Shown: positions 6,204-6,810 of the stretch, piece after piece
Position numbering within the stretch: position 1 is the stretch's first letter
Layout: every line of letters begins with the position of its first letter
Source of the DNA: Actinomycetes bacterium
GTDB lineage: Bacteria > Actinomycetota > Actinomycetes > Nanopelagicales > Nanopelagicaceae
Direction: 5' to 3'
DNA length: 6,810 nucleotides
NCBI GenBank assembly: GCA_014190175.1
Contig: BJFZ01000064.1
Location: 1-6,810, forward strand
Made by a program: the position numbers and the translations under genes
The notes under the pieces: model-generated
The model's database searches: none
What the model was told of the DNA's origin: nothing
Seen by the model: the letters and a program-made list of their open reading frames with translations, nothing else

Positions 6204-6810
6204 TTAGGCTTTCGCAAATGAAAAACGCGAAAATAAATAATGCGCTTTAGATAAATCTGCACCAAAGTTTTGCGAATCAGGTGGTGCGGTCTGTGGTTCA
6301 ACACAAACACCAATTGGATCTTCAGTATAAACAACCCACCAATCAGCTGGACTTGAAATACTTAACTTTGCTTCACCCCGCCAAATAACTGCAGGATCGC
6401 CTTTAACTCCAGTGAACACATCATCCCAAGGGAAAGGTTTGTTTGGTTCTTTGTATTTCCCAGTCGGAATAAGAGTTGGTGTTACATCGAGCATCTTCTC
6501 GGGACGAAAATCAATCTCGGCCTCTGGTGATCCGTTTATTGTTCTTGGAAACCAAGTGTGCAATCCCACCCACGCTGGAAGATCTACTCCATTTGCGATG
6601 TATGAAAGTTCGTAGGTAAATGAATCGCCATCTATAACTACTTTTTGTTCTACCCGTGCACCTTCATATGGTGCAACTAAATCAATTGATGCGACCCCTG
6701 GTGCGATCTCACGCCACGGTTTATCAAAAGCCAATCCATGAATTGCATGTGGTCCCAAAACATCAGTTCTTAATTGCAAAGTACTTCCGTCACTTGCTCT
6801 CATCTTTCCA
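6204..6810 (-). CDS. Aldose 1-epimerase (mutarotase)-like protein, 5' end outside window
   Basis: The frame stays open past the Met at 6803 to the window edge, so that Met is probably internal; about 201 residues are visible and roughly 70-90 are missing compared with the usual 270-300. Numbering from that Met: HAIHGL (19-24) carries the first family histidine, LHTWF (81-85) stands where GalM-type enzymes have HPYF and supplies the second, PWDDVF (125-130) has the sugar-binding Asp, and CVEPQTAPPD (167-176) gives the catalytic-base Glu169. Family members interconvert alpha and beta anomers of aldoses in the cytoplasm, and some act on sugar phosphates or have lost activity; the key His, Asp and Glu are present here. 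It is the first visible gene of the closely packed run. The exact sugar is unknown. Confidence 0.88.
   Translation of the reverse strand, partial: GKMRASDGSTLQLRTDVLGPHAIHGLAFDKPWREIAPGVASIDLVAPYEGARVEQKVVIDGDSFTYELSYIANGVDLPAWVGLHTWFPRTINGSPEAEIDFRPEKMLDVTPTLIPTGKYKEPNKPFPWDDVFTGVKGDPAVIWRGEAKLSISSPADWWVVYTEDPIGVCVEPQTAPPDSQNFGADLSKAHYLFSRFSFAKA

Noticed and set aside
6801..6803. ATG as the start of the epimerase gene
   Set aside because: The frame stays open to the window edge and the product would lack the N-terminal part of the fold, so this Met is most likely internal.

Overview
The window looks like part of a compact, moderately low-GC (around 40% by eye) bacterial chromosome. All six supported genes lie on the minus strand. 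Four junctions have gaps of only 1, 2, 6 and 31 nt. GTG starts, a NarL-type regulator with a membrane kinase-like partner, and the base composition would fit a streamlined freshwater actinobacterium such as the Nanopelagicales (acI) lineage. That placement is an inference from style, not from a marker gene.

In transcription order (right to left) the window holds: the C-terminal two thirds of an aldose 1-epimerase-like protein (6204-6810, cut by the window edge); a UPF0303/heme-degrading-domain protein (5718-6197); a class III PLP aminotransferase of the glutamate-1-semialdehyde aminomutase-like group (4360-5715); a LuxR/NarL response regulator (3687-4328); and an eight-helix membrane sensor with a degenerate histidine-kinase core (1970-3685). 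The spacing suggests one transcription unit joining three metabolic genes to a two-component pair. It probably ends at an intrinsic terminator at 1853-1878.

The left quarter (1-1828) has one long minus-strand reading frame with no stop. It runs off the left edge, and 609 codons are visible. A strong Shine-Dalgarno (1837-1844) supports a GTG start at 1828, just past the terminator hairpin. The protein has no signal peptide. It has a beta-rich N-terminal region of about 300 residues, then long Ala/Arg/Glu helices built of hexapeptides (R-L/V-A-E-x-A). These alternate with glycine/asparagine/aromatic pentads (W/F/I-N/D-x-x-G) in a module of about 151 residues that is starting again at the window edge. 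This gene is the most unusual thing here. It looks like a large repetitive filament, scaffold or surface-type protein that I do not recognise.

No RNA genes, CRISPR arrays, insertion sequences or plus-strand genes could be supported.
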